From an uncultured Clostridia bacterium (lineage in GTDB: Bacteria; Bacillota; Clostridia; TANB77; CAG-508): DNA of 28,155 bases. A program made the position numbers and the translations under genes. The stretch is from contig CAKPGS010000017.1 in the NCBI GenBank assembly GCA_934155165.1, positions 1 through 28,155 on the forward strand, given 5' to 3'. Each line of letters opens with the position of its first letter. Within the stretch, counting starts at the first letter, position 1. Positions 8,172 to 16,271 of the stretch are shown here, piece after piece. The notes below the pieces were generated by a model. It worked only from the letters and a program-made list of their open reading frames with translations, ran no database searches and was not told the origin of the DNA.

Positions 8172-9416
8172 CTATCCCTCATGTACTTTAAAATTATCTT
8201 TATTTTTACCGCAAACAGGGCATGTCCAATCATCTGGTAAGTCTGAAAATTCTGTATGTGGTTTTATTCCTGCTACTTCATTTCCAACTTTTGGGTTATA
8301 TATATATCTGCAATTCAAACATTCATATTGGCTTCCTGGTTCTCTGTCTGGTTTTATAAAGTTTTTTAAACCAACTGCCACAATTAATACTACCATTATT
8401 GCAAAAGATATTGCTTTCCATATTCCGCTTTCTAATAAAATAACTGCAAACATTCCACAGCAAGCACTAATTCCATATAAAATATAAACGGCTTGCTTTG
8501 TTGAAAATCCTCTTCTTACTATTCTATGATGTAAATGTCCCTTATCTGCTTTAAATACTGCTTTAAAAGATTTTTCTTTAATTATTCTTCTAAATATAGC
8601 CCAAATTGTATCAAATATAGGTAATCCCAATACTATTATTGGTAAAACAATTACTGCTGCAGTATATGTTTTTGCTACTCCTAATATAGATACTATTGAA
8701 AGCGTATATCCTAAAAAGTTTGACCCTGTATCTCCTATAAATGTTTTTGCTGGATTGAAATTATATGGTAAAAATCCAACTATAGCACCTGCAAGTGCTG
8801 TTATCATTATAATTGCTATTGTTGGTGAATTATTTAAAGCAAATATAATTAATAATGATAAACAAGATATTAGAGTTATTCCAGATGATAGTCCATCTAG
8901 CCCATCCATCAAATTAATTGCATTTGTTATTCCTACAATCCAACCTATTGTAAGTATTATTGAAATTAGTTCATTTATTTCTGCCGAATGAATGAATGGT
9001 ATATTTATATTTCCAAGTCTTAGCCCAAAAGATGTTACAATTATAGCTGCTAATAATTGGCCTGAAAGTTTTACTAGTGGTTTTATGTTTTTTATATCGT
9101 CTATAAAACAAGTAATACCAAGCACAAAAGCACCTAAGAAATAACCTATTATTTTCATAAAATAATGTTCTTGAAATAAATCTAAGTTGCCTTCGTTTTC
9201 TATTGTCATTGTGAATATTAAATAACACATTGATACTATAAATCCACAAATAACAGCAATTCCACCAAGTTTTGGTATTGGTCTACTATGCATTCTTCTA
9301 TTATCTTTTGGTATATCTACTGCTCCTACTTTAATTGCTAACTTTATTGAATATGGTGTCATCATAAACGCTGTTATAAAAGCAAGTAAAAACGCTATTG
9401 CAATATCTCCCCACAT
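8172..9416 (-). CDS. Undecaprenyl-phosphate GlcNAc-1-phosphate transferase (TagO/WecA type) fused to rubredoxin
   Basis: The membrane part (about residues 1-345) is a polyprenyl-phosphate sugar-1-phosphate transferase, which starts synthesis of a lipid-linked cell-wall glycan such as teichoic acid at the cytoplasmic membrane. Visible family motifs are D106-D107 (FIDDIKN), NLMDGLDGL at 168-176, GDTGSN at 228-233 and GHLHH at 293-297, among about ten membrane segments. After the last helix a complete rubredoxin domain follows (364-414), with C366-x2-C369 and C399-P-V-C402-G and the usual aromatic residues, enough to bind one iron. I chose the ATG at 9416 over an in-frame GTG at 9428 because AAGAGGTG makes a well-spaced ribosome binding site for the ATG and overlaps the GTG. 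The fusion partner is unusual. Confidence 0.9.
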   Translation of the reverse strand: MWGDIAIAFLLAFITAFMMTPYSIKLAIKVGAVDIPKDNRRMHSRPIPKLGGIAVICGFIVSMCYLIFTMTIENEGNLDLFQEHYFMKIIGYFLGAFVLGITCFIDDIKNIKPLVKLSGQLLAAIIVTSFGLRLGNINIPFIHSAEINELISIILTIGWIVGITNAINLMDGLDGLSSGITLISCLSLLIIFALNNSPTIAIIMITALAGAIVGFLPYNFNPAKTFIGDTGSNFLGYTLSIVSILGVAKTYTAAVIVLPIIVLGLPIFDTIWAIFRRIIKEKSFKAVFKADKGHLHHRIVRRGFSTKQAVYILYGISACCGMFAVILLESGIWKAISFAIMVVLIVAVGLKNFIKPDREPGSQYECLNCRYIYNPKVGNEVAGIKPHTEFSDLPDDWTCPVCGKNKDNFKVHEG

Positions 9417-9431
9417 ATGGTTTTGCACCTC

Positions 9432-9878
9432 TTATTTCATATTTTCTTTTTCTATTTCTTCTATTAATTTAATTCTTTCTTCATGTCTTCCACCTTCAAA
9501 TTCTGTTGCTATCCATATTCTTAATATGCAAATTGCTTCGTTTACAGTAAGTTCGTCTGCACCTAATGTTAGTATATTGCTATCATTATGCATTCTTGCA
9601 TATTTAGCCATATTTTCGTTTAGGCAGTTTGTTGCTCTAATTCCTTTAAATTTATTTGCAACAATGTTCATTCCTAAACCAGATCTACATATTAAAATTC
9701 CTTTTTCGCATTCTTTTGATTGAATACTTTTAGAAACTTCTTTTGCTATAGTTGGATATTCAGCTCTTTCCTCTGAAAAACATCCGAAATCTTTATATTT
9801 TATCTCTTTTTCTTCTAAGTATTTTTTTATTTCTTCTTTTAATTTGTATCCTCCATGATCACTACCAATAGCTATCAT
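9432..9878 (-). CDS. rpiB: Ribose-5-phosphate isomerase B (RpiB/LacAB family)
   Basis: Interconverts ribose-5-phosphate and ribulose-5-phosphate in the pentose phosphate pathway. GSDHGGYKLKEEI at the N-terminus binds the phosphate sugar; GILICRSGLGMNIVANKFKGIRA contains the catalytic-site cysteine; the ARMHNDSN and EFEGGRHEERI segments complete the active site at the dimer interface. The family's common CGTG is CRSG here, a variant seen in part of the RpiB/LacA/LacB family, so another aldose/ketose phosphate substrate is possible. The start at 9878 (148 residues) has GGAGGG 6 bases upstream; upstream in-frame codons do not resemble RpiB. It is the first gene of the operon, divergent from rpsT. 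Confidence 0.93.
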   Translation of the reverse strand: MIAIGSDHGGYKLKEEIKKYLEEKEIKYKDFGCFSEERAEYPTIAKEVSKSIQSKECEKGILICRSGLGMNIVANKFKGIRATNCLNENMAKYARMHNDSNILTLGADELTVNEAICILRIWIATEFEGGRHEERIKLIEEIEKENMK

Positions 9879-9902
9879 TTTTATCCCTCCATTTCTGAAA
9901 GA

Positions 9903-9931
9903 ATAATAACACAAATTATTACATTTTACAA
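9903..9931 (-). promoter_or_regulatory. Probable sigma-A promoter for the rpiB operon
   Basis: Read on the minus strand: TTGTAA (9931-9926), 17-base spacer, TATTAT (9908-9903), about 25 bases before the rpiB start. It is a moderate match. Confidence 0.5.
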
Positions 9932-9949
9932 TGTTTTTTATAAAATTGC

Positions 9950-9978
9950 TTGCATTTTTCCGTATCACGTGTTAAAAT
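9950..9978 (+). promoter_or_regulatory. Probable sigma-A promoter for rpsT
   Basis: TTGCAT (9950-9955), 17-base spacer, TAAAAT (9973-9978). This leaves a leader of about 36 bases before the rpsT start, with an AAGGAGGTG ribosome binding site at 10005-10013. Confidence 0.6.
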
Positions 9979-10021
9979 GGTTTCTGTTATAGTTTATTTC
10001 ATATAAGGAGGTGCAAACACA

Positions 10022-10288
10022 ATGCCAAATATTAAATCAGCAATGAAAAGAGTAAAAGTTATCGAAAAGAAAACTATGAGAAATAATATGATTAAATCAG
10101 GTTATAGAACAGCTGTTAAAAAATTTGAACAAGCTTTAGAATCAGGAAATGTTGAAGAAGCAAAAGCTTTATTTTCTGAAGCTACTAAAAAAATAGACCA
10201 AGCTTGCACAAAAGGTGTTTTAGTAAAAAATACTGCTGCTAGAAAAAAATCTAGATTAGCTAAAAAATTAAACGCTGCTATAGCTTAA
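10022..10288 (+). CDS. rpsT: 30S ribosomal protein S20
   Basis: Primary 16S rRNA-binding protein of the small subunit. The 88-residue Lys/Arg-rich, all-helical protein starts MPNIKSAMKRVKVIEK and contains the family's ARKKSRLAKKLN C-terminal segment. The length is typical. A near-perfect AAGGAGGTG site supports the start and strong translation. It is monocistronic: its own promoter lies upstream, divergent from rpiB, and a strong terminator follows 36 bases after the stop. No S20 autoregulatory structure is obvious in the short leader. Confidence 0.97.
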   Translation: MPNIKSAMKRVKVIEKKTMRNNMIKSGYRTAVKKFEQALESGNVEEAKALFSEATKKIDQACTKGVLVKNTAARKKSRLAKKLNAAIA

Positions 10289-10324
10289 GTTTAAATTAAT
10301 ATATAAAAAATTATGCATAGTTTT

Positions 10325-10357
10325 AAGAAAGCAATTTTAAAATTGCTTTCTTTTTTT
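10325..10357. terminator. Bidirectional terminator shared by rpsT and sigK
   Basis: A perfect 28-base palindrome (10325-10352, AAGAAAGCAATTTT then its complement), followed by a run of seven T. Its right end touches the sigK stop codon at 10356, so it can stop both convergent transcripts. Confidence 0.9.
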
Positions 10358-11057
10358 ATTCTCTTATTTCTTTTGCTAATTTTCCTATTGCTTTTGTTTC
10401 TATCCTTGAAACATATGAACGTGATATTCCCATTTCTTGCGCTATTTCATTTTGTGTTTTTGGTTTGTTTCCATCTAAACCGAATCTCAAATTTATTATT
10501 GTTCTTTCTCTATCTTTTAAAATACTAGAAATTTTACTATATAATTTTTTTATCTGTAATTTCAAATCTACTTGGTCATCTATTGTTTTTTCATCTGCAA
10601 CTAATACTTCTTGTAAGGTTACAACATTCGAATCTTTATCTTCTCCTATTGTGTCATTTAAATATACTTCGTTTTGTAATTTTTTTGTACTTCTTAAGTA
10701 CATTAAAATTTCATTATCAATACATCGACTTATATATGTTGATAATTTTGAACCTTTATCAACATTAAAACTATTAATTCCTTTTATAAGTCCTATGCTT
10801 CCTATTGAAATCAAATCATCTGTATCTACATTTGAAGTAGAGTATTTTTTTGCAACATGTGCTACTAAGCGCAAATTTCTTTCTATAAGTATATTTCTAG
10901 CTTCTTCATTTCCTTCTTTTAATTGTTTTAGATATAAAGCTTCTTCAGCTTGTGTAAGTGGTTCAGGAAATAAATTGCTACTTTGAATGTATCCAACAAC
11001 TAAAATAGCTGATTTTATAAAACCTAAAAAACCAAAAAGTGAAAGGGTATGTAACAT
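10356..11057 (-). CDS. sigK: Pro-sigma-K, late mother-cell sporulation sigma factor
   Basis: Directs late mother-cell transcription (coat, mother-cell lysis) during endospore formation. A hydrophobic N-terminal segment (residues 1-22, LFGFLGFIKSAILVVG) matches the inhibitory pro-sequence of sigma-K; by comparison with B. subtilis (YVKNNAFPQPL) the mature protein would begin near YIQSSNLFPEPL. Region 2 has NLRLVAHVAKKY, DLISIGSIGLIKGI and CIDNEILMYLR; region 4 ends EIAQEMGISRSYVSRIETKAIGKL. The start at 11057 (233 residues) has GGAGGTG 6 bases upstream. The gene is uninterrupted: no skin element is present. The pro-sequence implies a membrane protease of SpoIVFB type elsewhere in the genome. 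Confidence 0.95.
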   Translation of the reverse strand: MLHTLSLFGFLGFIKSAILVVGYIQSSNLFPEPLTQAEEALYLKQLKEGNEEARNILIERNLRLVAHVAKKYSTSNVDTDDLISIGSIGLIKGINSFNVDKGSKLSTYISRCIDNEILMYLRSTKKLQNEVYLNDTIGEDKDSNVVTLQEVLVADEKTIDDQVDLKLQIKKLYSKISSILKDRERTIINLRFGLDGNKPKTQNEIAQEMGISRSYVSRIETKAIGKLAKEIRE

Positions 11058-11085
11058 AAATGCACCTCCATTTTGCTTATAACAA

Positions 11086-11093
11086 ATTATATG
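11086..11093 (-). promoter_or_regulatory. Possible sporulation-type -10 element upstream of sigK
   Basis: CATATAAT on the minus strand, 28 bases before the sigK start, resembles the CATACAAT -10 of mother-cell sigma-E promoters. No convincing -35 was found at the right distance, and it also contains TATAAT. Treat as tentative. Confidence 0.25.
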
Positions 11094-11137
11094 AAATAGC
11101 AAAATAGAAAGTGCATGACCTATAAAAATAAATATTT

Positions 11138-11908
11138 TTACATTTTTCTTTTTTGTGAATAATATGCAAATTCGGCAACTAATTCATCTGGAAACAATTT
11201 ACTGCCTAACCTTGCAAGTTTTATTTCAAATCTTGGTATTATCTTAAATTTTCCTTTTAACATTTTATTAACTGCATATCTTGCAACCTCTTGGCTATTA
11301 GCCTCTTTCAATCCAAAACGAACTCCTGCTACATTATTAAAATTTGTAGCTACAGGACCAGGACATAATACACTTATTTGAACCTTTGACTTCATTTTTT
11401 TTAATTCTTTTTGTATTGCTTGTGAAAGTCTAAAAACATAATTTTTTGTACTGTAATATGTTGCCATTAAAGGTCCTGGCATAAAACCTGCAACAGAAGC
11501 AACATTTAAAATTGTACCTTTATTTACTTTAACCATATCTTTTAAAAATAATTTAGTTAATATATGAACTGCTTCAACATTAGTTCTAATCATATTTAGT
11601 TCTATATCCAAGTTAGTTTCAGTAAACTTACCAAATAAACCAAAACCAGCATTATTTACTAAAATATCTATATTCTCAAACTCACTTTTTACATCTGTAT
11701 ACAACTTTTTGCATTCAGTTTCGTTACTTAAATCAACTGTTTTTATATACACCTTTTGATTATCATTTTGTTTTTCTAAATCTTGTTTCAACTCTATTAA
11801 CTTTTTTTCATCTCTGGCAACAATAATCAAATTGTAACCTTTATAAAAAAGTTCCCTAGCAATATCTCTCCCAATTCCAGAAGAAGCTCCTGTTACTAAA
11901 GCTATCAT
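11138..11908 (-). CDS. Short-chain dehydrogenase/reductase (SDR)
   Basis: A cytoplasmic NAD(P)H-dependent oxidoreductase of the classical SDR family, 256 residues. The dinucleotide-binding TGASSGIG is at residues 6-13, NNAG follows (IDILVNNAGFGLFG), the catalytic Ser lies in NVASVAG and the YxxxK pair in TYYSTKNY; PGPVATNF follows as in the family. Overall it looks like the DltE/YqjQ-type subgroup, but the substrate cannot be read from sequence. I chose the ATG at 11908 over the in-frame GTG at 11917, because AAGGTG then serves as the ribosome binding site. It lies 80 bases upstream of sigK with its own promoter; co-transcription with sigK is possible because no terminator separates them. Confidence 0.9.
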   Translation of the reverse strand: MIALVTGASSGIGRDIARELFYKGYNLIIVARDEKKLIELKQDLEKQNDNQKVYIKTVDLSNETECKKLYTDVKSEFENIDILVNNAGFGLFGKFTETNLDIELNMIRTNVEAVHILTKLFLKDMVKVNKGTILNVASVAGFMPGPLMATYYSTKNYVFRLSQAIQKELKKMKSKVQISVLCPGPVATNFNNVAGVRFGLKEANSQEVARYAVNKMLKGKFKIIPRFEIKLARLGSKLFPDELVAEFAYYSQKRKM

Positions 11909-11931
11909 AAGATTCACCTTCCTTTACAAAT

Positions 11932-11960
11932 ATAATAGCAATAATAATTTATTTTTTCAA
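11932..11960 (-). promoter_or_regulatory. Probable promoter of the SDR gene
   Basis: Minus strand TTGAAA (11960-11955), 17-base spacer, TATTAT (11937-11932), about 23 bases before the start codon. Confidence 0.5.
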
Positions 11961-11990
11961 GAAAAAAACAAATTATACAAAAATAACATA

Positions 11991-12056
11991 AGCCTGTCCC
12001 AAAAGTTACAAAAAATGTAACTTTGGGACAGACCCTAATTTACCTTTGGACTGTCC
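11991..12056. repeat. Interspersed hairpin repeat, copy A (divergent)
   Basis: TGTCCCAAAAGTTACA (11995-12010) pairs with TGTAACTTTGGGACA (12016-12030) with one bulged base and a loop of five A. The right part (GGGACAGACCC ... ACTGTCCC) repeats the theme. It shares the core AAAAAATGTAACTTTGGG and GGGACAGACCC with the copies at 22774 and 25243 but lacks their central section. It lies 20 bases beyond the stop of the first ZIP gene. Confidence 0.75.
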
Positions 12057-12077
12057 CTAATTAACTAATTAATATGT

Positions 12078-12900
12078 TTACCCTAATGCAACATCTAATA
12101 CCATCATTATTACAAATCCTATTAATGTGAATAGTGCCATTACGTCTTTTCTTTCGTTTGATTGGCTCTCTGGTATTAGTTCTTCTACTACTACGTATAT
12201 CATTGCTCCTGCTGCAAATGCTAGCAAAAATGGTAGAAACATTCTTATTTTAGCTACTAGCAGTGCTCCTATTACTGCTGATATCGGTTCTACTATTCCA
12301 CTTAGCATTCCATAAAAAAATGCTTTTTTTCTACTGAATCCTTCTCTTCTTAGTGGTACGCTTACTGCTGTTCCTTCTGGAAAGTTTTGCAACCCTATTC
12401 CTAATGCTAATATGCATGCAGATATTAGATTTGCTCCTTCTAAGTTATATGCAAGTGAACCAAATGCTACACCTACAGCCATTCCTTCTGGTATGTTGTG
12501 TAAAGTTATTGAAAATATAAGCATTAAACATCTTTTTAAACTTTTTCGTTCTTGTTTTTTATCTATATTTCTATTATCTTTTTGTTTATCACTTATTATG
12601 TCAAATGCTTTATCTCCTATAAATAATAGTATTCCTCCACATAAAAATCCTGCTGCTACAATTAGCCATGGTATCATATTTAATGTTTCTGCCATTTCTA
12701 TTGCTGGTGATAATAATGACCAAAATGAAGCTGCAATCATTACACCTGCTGCTAATCCTAACATTCCATCCATTATTCCTTTTTTTACTCTTTTAAAGAA
12801 AAATACTATTGCTGCTCCGTAGAGCAGTTACTCCCCATGTAAAAAGTGTTGCGATTAAGGTTTGAAATACATAATTAGAATTAATAAAATAGTCTATCAA
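12078..12900 (-). pseudogene. ZIP-family metal transporter with a one-base frameshift
   Basis: The longest open segment (12078-12827) reads LLYGAAIVFFFKRVKKGIM and on through HNIPEGMAVGV and QNFPEG, the metal-site helices of ZIP transporters, and is clearly related to the adjacent intact ZIP gene. The missing N-terminus is present in another frame: from a TTG at 12900 with GGGGTG 7 bases upstream it reads about 25 residues (LIDYFINSN...TLFTWGVTAL), the normal ZIP opening. The two frames join at 12819-12825, where one extra base is present. The extra base lies in a hairpin, CTGCTC-TACG-GAGCAG (12827-12812). The gene may be inactive, a sequencing artefact, or recoded; an internal start such as the ATG at 12773 would lack the first helix. 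Confidence 0.85.
12812..12827 (-). other. UACG-tetraloop hairpin at the ZIP frameshift
   Basis: In the ZIP mRNA, CUGCUC-UACG-GAGCAG forms a 6-bp stem closed by C-G around a UACG loop, a member of the exceptionally stable cUNCGg class. It coincides exactly with the point where the two ZIP reading frames join. Confidence 0.7.
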
Positions 12901-12967
12901 AATACTTCACCCCTGTATTATGATATGACTATTTCATTTTATTTGTGTATACATAATTAGTTTTATT

Positions 12968-13744
12968 TTATCCTAAAGCTACATCTAAAATCATCATTAC
13001 CACAAACCCTATTGCTACTCCTATTGTTCCTATATTTGAGTGTTCTCCTGCTTGTGATTCTGGTATTAGTTCCTCTACTACTACATATATCATTGCTCCT
13101 GCTGCAAATGAAAGTATATATGGAAGTATTGGTACAACTGCTTTGGTAAACAGTATTGTTATTATCGCTCCTATTGGTTCTACAACTCCTGAAAGTGCTC
13201 CATACATAAATGCTTTTGGTTTGCTCATTCCTTCACTTTTTAATGGCATTGATATTATTGCGCCTTCTGGAAAGTTTTGTATCGCAATTCCAATAGCAAG
13301 CGCAAAAGCTCCTGCCATTGCTATTCCTGTGTTCCCTATTATTGCTCCTGCAAATGTTACACCTACTGCCATTCCCTCTGGTATATTATGGAGTGTAACT
13401 GCCAAAACAAGCATTGTAGTTTTTTTAAGTTTTGTTTTTATTCCTTCTGGCTTATCGCTTTCCAAGTGCATATGCGGAATTAAACTATCTAATACAAGTA
13501 AAAATACTATTCCAAATAAAAATCCTATACTTGCCGGTATCCAAGCAATTTTTCCTTGTTCTTTTGCCATATCTATAGATGGCATAATTAACGACCATAT
13601 TGAAGCTGCTATCATTACTCCAGATGCAAATCCTAAAAGTATTTTTTCTACTTTCATATTCATTTTATTTCTCATAAAGAATACCATTGCAGCTCCAAGT
13701 ACTGTGCCTAATAATGGAATTCCTAACCCTAATAACAATTGCAT
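12968..13744 (-). CDS. ZIP-family divalent metal transporter
   Basis: An integral membrane protein, predicted to import Zn2+ or related divalent ions. It has eight likely membrane helices in 258 residues. HNIPEGMAVGV and QNFPEG mark the two metal-binding helices (TM4 and TM5), and ELIPESQ occurs near the C-terminus. A His/Asp-containing cytoplasmic loop (PHMHLESD) precedes TM4. I chose the ATG at 13744 over the in-frame GTG at 13753, because AAAGGTG then acts as the ribosome binding site. It is the tandem paralogue of the frameshifted gene at 12078-12900, so this copy may now carry the function. No metal-responsive operator is recognised. The metal specificity is not determinable. Confidence 0.9.
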   Translation of the reverse strand: MQLLLGLGIPLLGTVLGAAMVFFMRNKMNMKVEKILLGFASGVMIAASIWSLIMPSIDMAKEQGKIAWIPASIGFLFGIVFLLVLDSLIPHMHLESDKPEGIKTKLKKTTMLVLAVTLHNIPEGMAVGVTFAGAIIGNTGIAMAGAFALAIGIAIQNFPEGAIISMPLKSEGMSKPKAFMYGALSGVVEPIGAIITILFTKAVVPILPYILSFAAGAMIYVVVEELIPESQAGEHSNIGTIGVAIGFVVMMILDVALG

Positions 13745-13766
13745 AATTATCACCTTTTTCTTTTTA

Positions 13767-13788
13767 TAGCGGTCAATGATCGCCGCTA
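13767..13788. repeat. Short GC-rich hairpin in the ZIP leader
   Basis: TAGCGG (13767-13772) pairs with CCGCTA (13783-13788). On the minus strand it reads GTAGCGGCGATC, resembling the GTAGGGG motifs at 3709-3800. It sits just upstream of the ZIP ribosome binding site and has no T run, so it is not a terminator. Confidence 0.4.
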
Positions 13789-13880
13789 CATGTTATTAAA
13801 TTAATTTATCATTATGTTTATATCATAAATTTTTTATAATATAATAGCGTAAACAATTTATTTAAAATGGTCTATTATTT

Positions 13881-16256
13881 TTATTCATTTGCTTTTAAAC
13901 TAGAAACCATATCTATTTTATTTATTTTTCTTGCAAGGAATTTAGATACTAAGTATGATACTAAAAATGTTCCTATTGTTGCTATTATATATGTTTCTAT
14001 GTTTATGTGTGCTCCAAAATCGTAGCTTTCTTCTATAGCTGTTTTGAATAGCCAATCTACTAAATAATATCCTGCCGGTAGTCCTAGTATAATTGAAATA
14101 GCAGCAATTATATTATTTTGTTTTATATATATTTTTTTAATTTGCTTATCTTTAAATCCTAATACTTTTAAGGTTGCAAATTGATATTGCTTTTCTGTAT
14201 ATGATAATATTCCTAAATTGTATATTATTACTGCTCCTAGTATAACTGCAATTACAATTATAAGTGTTACCATTGTTCGCATAGTTTCTATCATATTTGA
14301 CATTCCATCTTTTAGTTTATCTATATTTGATATTACTTCTACATTTTCTATTTCTTTCTTGCCACTTAAATCTGTATTTGTATATAATGAATCTGGCTTA
14401 TATTCTATTCCTAAGCTTTCTAAGTATTTTCTTGTCATTGTTACATTTTGATTTTGTGGGTCTTTATTAAATCCTACTATTTTTGAAGTATAATATGTAT
14501 TATTACCAGATATATGCCAAGTTATTTCATCTCCTATTTTATAACCTTTAGTATCTGCTAATTTGTAGGTTACATATACACCTTCATCGTTATTTAATTC
14601 TATAAATTTATTTTTATTGTCTACAAATCTTATATAATCTTTTGCATCTGTTACAAAAATGTTATTAGATTCTCTTTCATCATTATTATCTTTTATTTCA
14701 ATATATAAAGATTCTGATGTGCTATTTCCATATTCATCTGTTAATTTATTTAAGTTTTCTGCACTAATGTCACTCTTTAAGCTTAATTTATAGTCGAAAT
14801 TATAAATAGTATTAAATTGTAATCCTATAAAATAATCCATACTGTTTAACATTCCTATTGCACATACTATTAGCATGCAGCAGCACGTTACTCCAACTAC
14901 AGCAGTTATTGTTCTTGCTTTGTTTCTAATAATATCTCTAATATTCCATTTTGTGGAAAAATTCATTTTTTTGAAAATTCCTTTTGTTGTAATATTTAAT
15001 GACTTTTTCTTTACTTTTGGAATTGAACTTCTTAAAGTTTCTGCTGTATTTTCTTTTAATATATTTCTTGTTGTTAAATATGTCACAAAAGATACTACTA
15101 AAACTACAGCGGCTGCAACAATAAATGAATCTTTTTTTATTATTGCCATACCATTTGGTATTTCAAAAAAGCTCATTTCTAGATTTATAAATACATCTCC
15201 TATGAAATATCTACCTGCAAATAATCCACATATTGCAGCAATAATTGAAATCCAAAAACTATAGCCAATATAATGTTTTACAATTTTTATTTTCTTGAAT
15301 CCAAGTGCTTTTAATGTTCCAATTTGTATTCTTTGTTTTTGAACAACTCTTGTCATTGTTGTAATAACTGACAAAATAGCTATAAATAAGAATAATCCAG
15401 AAAATACTCCTATATATGTTTTCCCTTCATCAACTTCTCCTTGATATTGTGAATATGATGCTGTATCTTTAATATCTATTATTGTAACATTTTCCATTTT
15501 GTCTTCTATGCTGTTTTTTACTTTACTTAGTTCATTTACATCTTCAACATCTACCATAGCATAATTATATTTTAAATAATCTCTGTAATTAAAATCTTTA
15601 AAATACGTATTGAATATTTCTTCATCTGTAATATTTGCTTCTTTCATCACTTGATTTTTAATGTAACCTTCTAGTTCATTTGTTGACATGTAAACAAATC
15701 CAAACATTTTGTGATCTGGATATATTTGAGATTCATCTTTAACATCATATACGTGGTCTGGAACATTTATTAGTCCTATAATTTCTTCATCAAAAACATA
15801 CCCATCGTATTTTATTTTTAAGTTATCTCCTACTTTTAAATTATTTGCTTCTGCATAAAATTGATCTACCCAAATTCCTTTTGTATTTTTATTAAATTCT
15901 TTACCATCTACTATATAAAATTTTGAAATTTCATTGCTATCTATAAAACTTGCTTGCAAAGTAACATCACTATTTTCTTCCAAAATAGTATTTATAACTA
16001 GCTTTCCTTCAACATTTTTTACATTATCTATATTTTTAATATCTTCTATTTTGCTCTCATTTATCTCGCCTAAAACATTTAAGTCTTGTAAATTATAATT
16101 ACCATAAAATTTATCTGCAGTTTCTTGCATTCCTTCCATATAGCCTTCTATTCCGCTATATGCCATAATTCCTATAAATACCATTAAAAATATAGTAATA
16201 AACTGTGATAAGTTTTGCTTTATGTCTCTACATAATTTTTTATTTAAAATTTTCAT
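13881..16256 (-). CDS. FtsX-family ABC exporter permease, 791 aa
   Basis: Permease subunit partnered by the ATPase just upstream. It has the MacB/FtsX-type layout: an N-terminal helix (about 15-35), a large extracytoplasmic domain (about 45-270), a three-helix FtsX block with KQRIQIGTLKALGF, then a fourth helix, a second extracytoplasmic domain and a second FtsX block with EKQYQFATLKVLGFK near the C-terminus. Such two-block permeases usually export lipids, peptides or toxic compounds; the cargo here is unknown. The start at 16256 has GGAGGG 5 bases upstream; the ATG four codons earlier overlaps that site. It follows the ATPase by 15 bases and is probably co-regulated by the divergent TetR protein. 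Confidence 0.92.
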   Translation of the reverse strand: MKILNKKLCRDIKQNLSQFITIFLMVFIGIMAYSGIEGYMEGMQETADKFYGNYNLQDLNVLGEINESKIEDIKNIDNVKNVEGKLVINTILEENSDVTLQASFIDSNEISKFYIVDGKEFNKNTKGIWVDQFYAEANNLKVGDNLKIKYDGYVFDEEIIGLINVPDHVYDVKDESQIYPDHKMFGFVYMSTNELEGYIKNQVMKEANITDEEIFNTYFKDFNYRDYLKYNYAMVDVEDVNELSKVKNSIEDKMENVTIIDIKDTASYSQYQGEVDEGKTYIGVFSGLFLFIAILSVITTMTRVVQKQRIQIGTLKALGFKKIKIVKHYIGYSFWISIIAAICGLFAGRYFIGDVFINLEMSFFEIPNGMAIIKKDSFIVAAAVVLVVSFVTYLTTRNILKENTAETLRSSIPKVKKKSLNITTKGIFKKMNFSTKWNIRDIIRNKARTITAVVGVTCCCMLIVCAIGMLNSMDYFIGLQFNTIYNFDYKLSLKSDISAENLNKLTDEYGNSTSESLYIEIKDNNDERESNNIFVTDAKDYIRFVDNKNKFIELNNDEGVYVTYKLADTKGYKIGDEITWHISGNNTYYTSKIVGFNKDPQNQNVTMTRKYLESLGIEYKPDSLYTNTDLSGKKEIENVEVISNIDKLKDGMSNMIETMRTMVTLIIVIAVILGAVIIYNLGILSYTEKQYQFATLKVLGFKDKQIKKIYIKQNNIIAAISIILGLPAGYYLVDWLFKTAIEESYDFGAHINIETYIIATIGTFLVSYLVSKFLARKINKIDMVSSLKANE

Positions 16257-16271
16257 CTTTCCCTCCATTTT

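Noticed and set aside
13143..13769. A 208-codon plus-strand open frame antisense to the intact ZIP gene
   Set aside because: It mirrors the hydrophobic codon pattern of the ZIP gene on the other strand, which is supported by motifs and a ribosome binding site.
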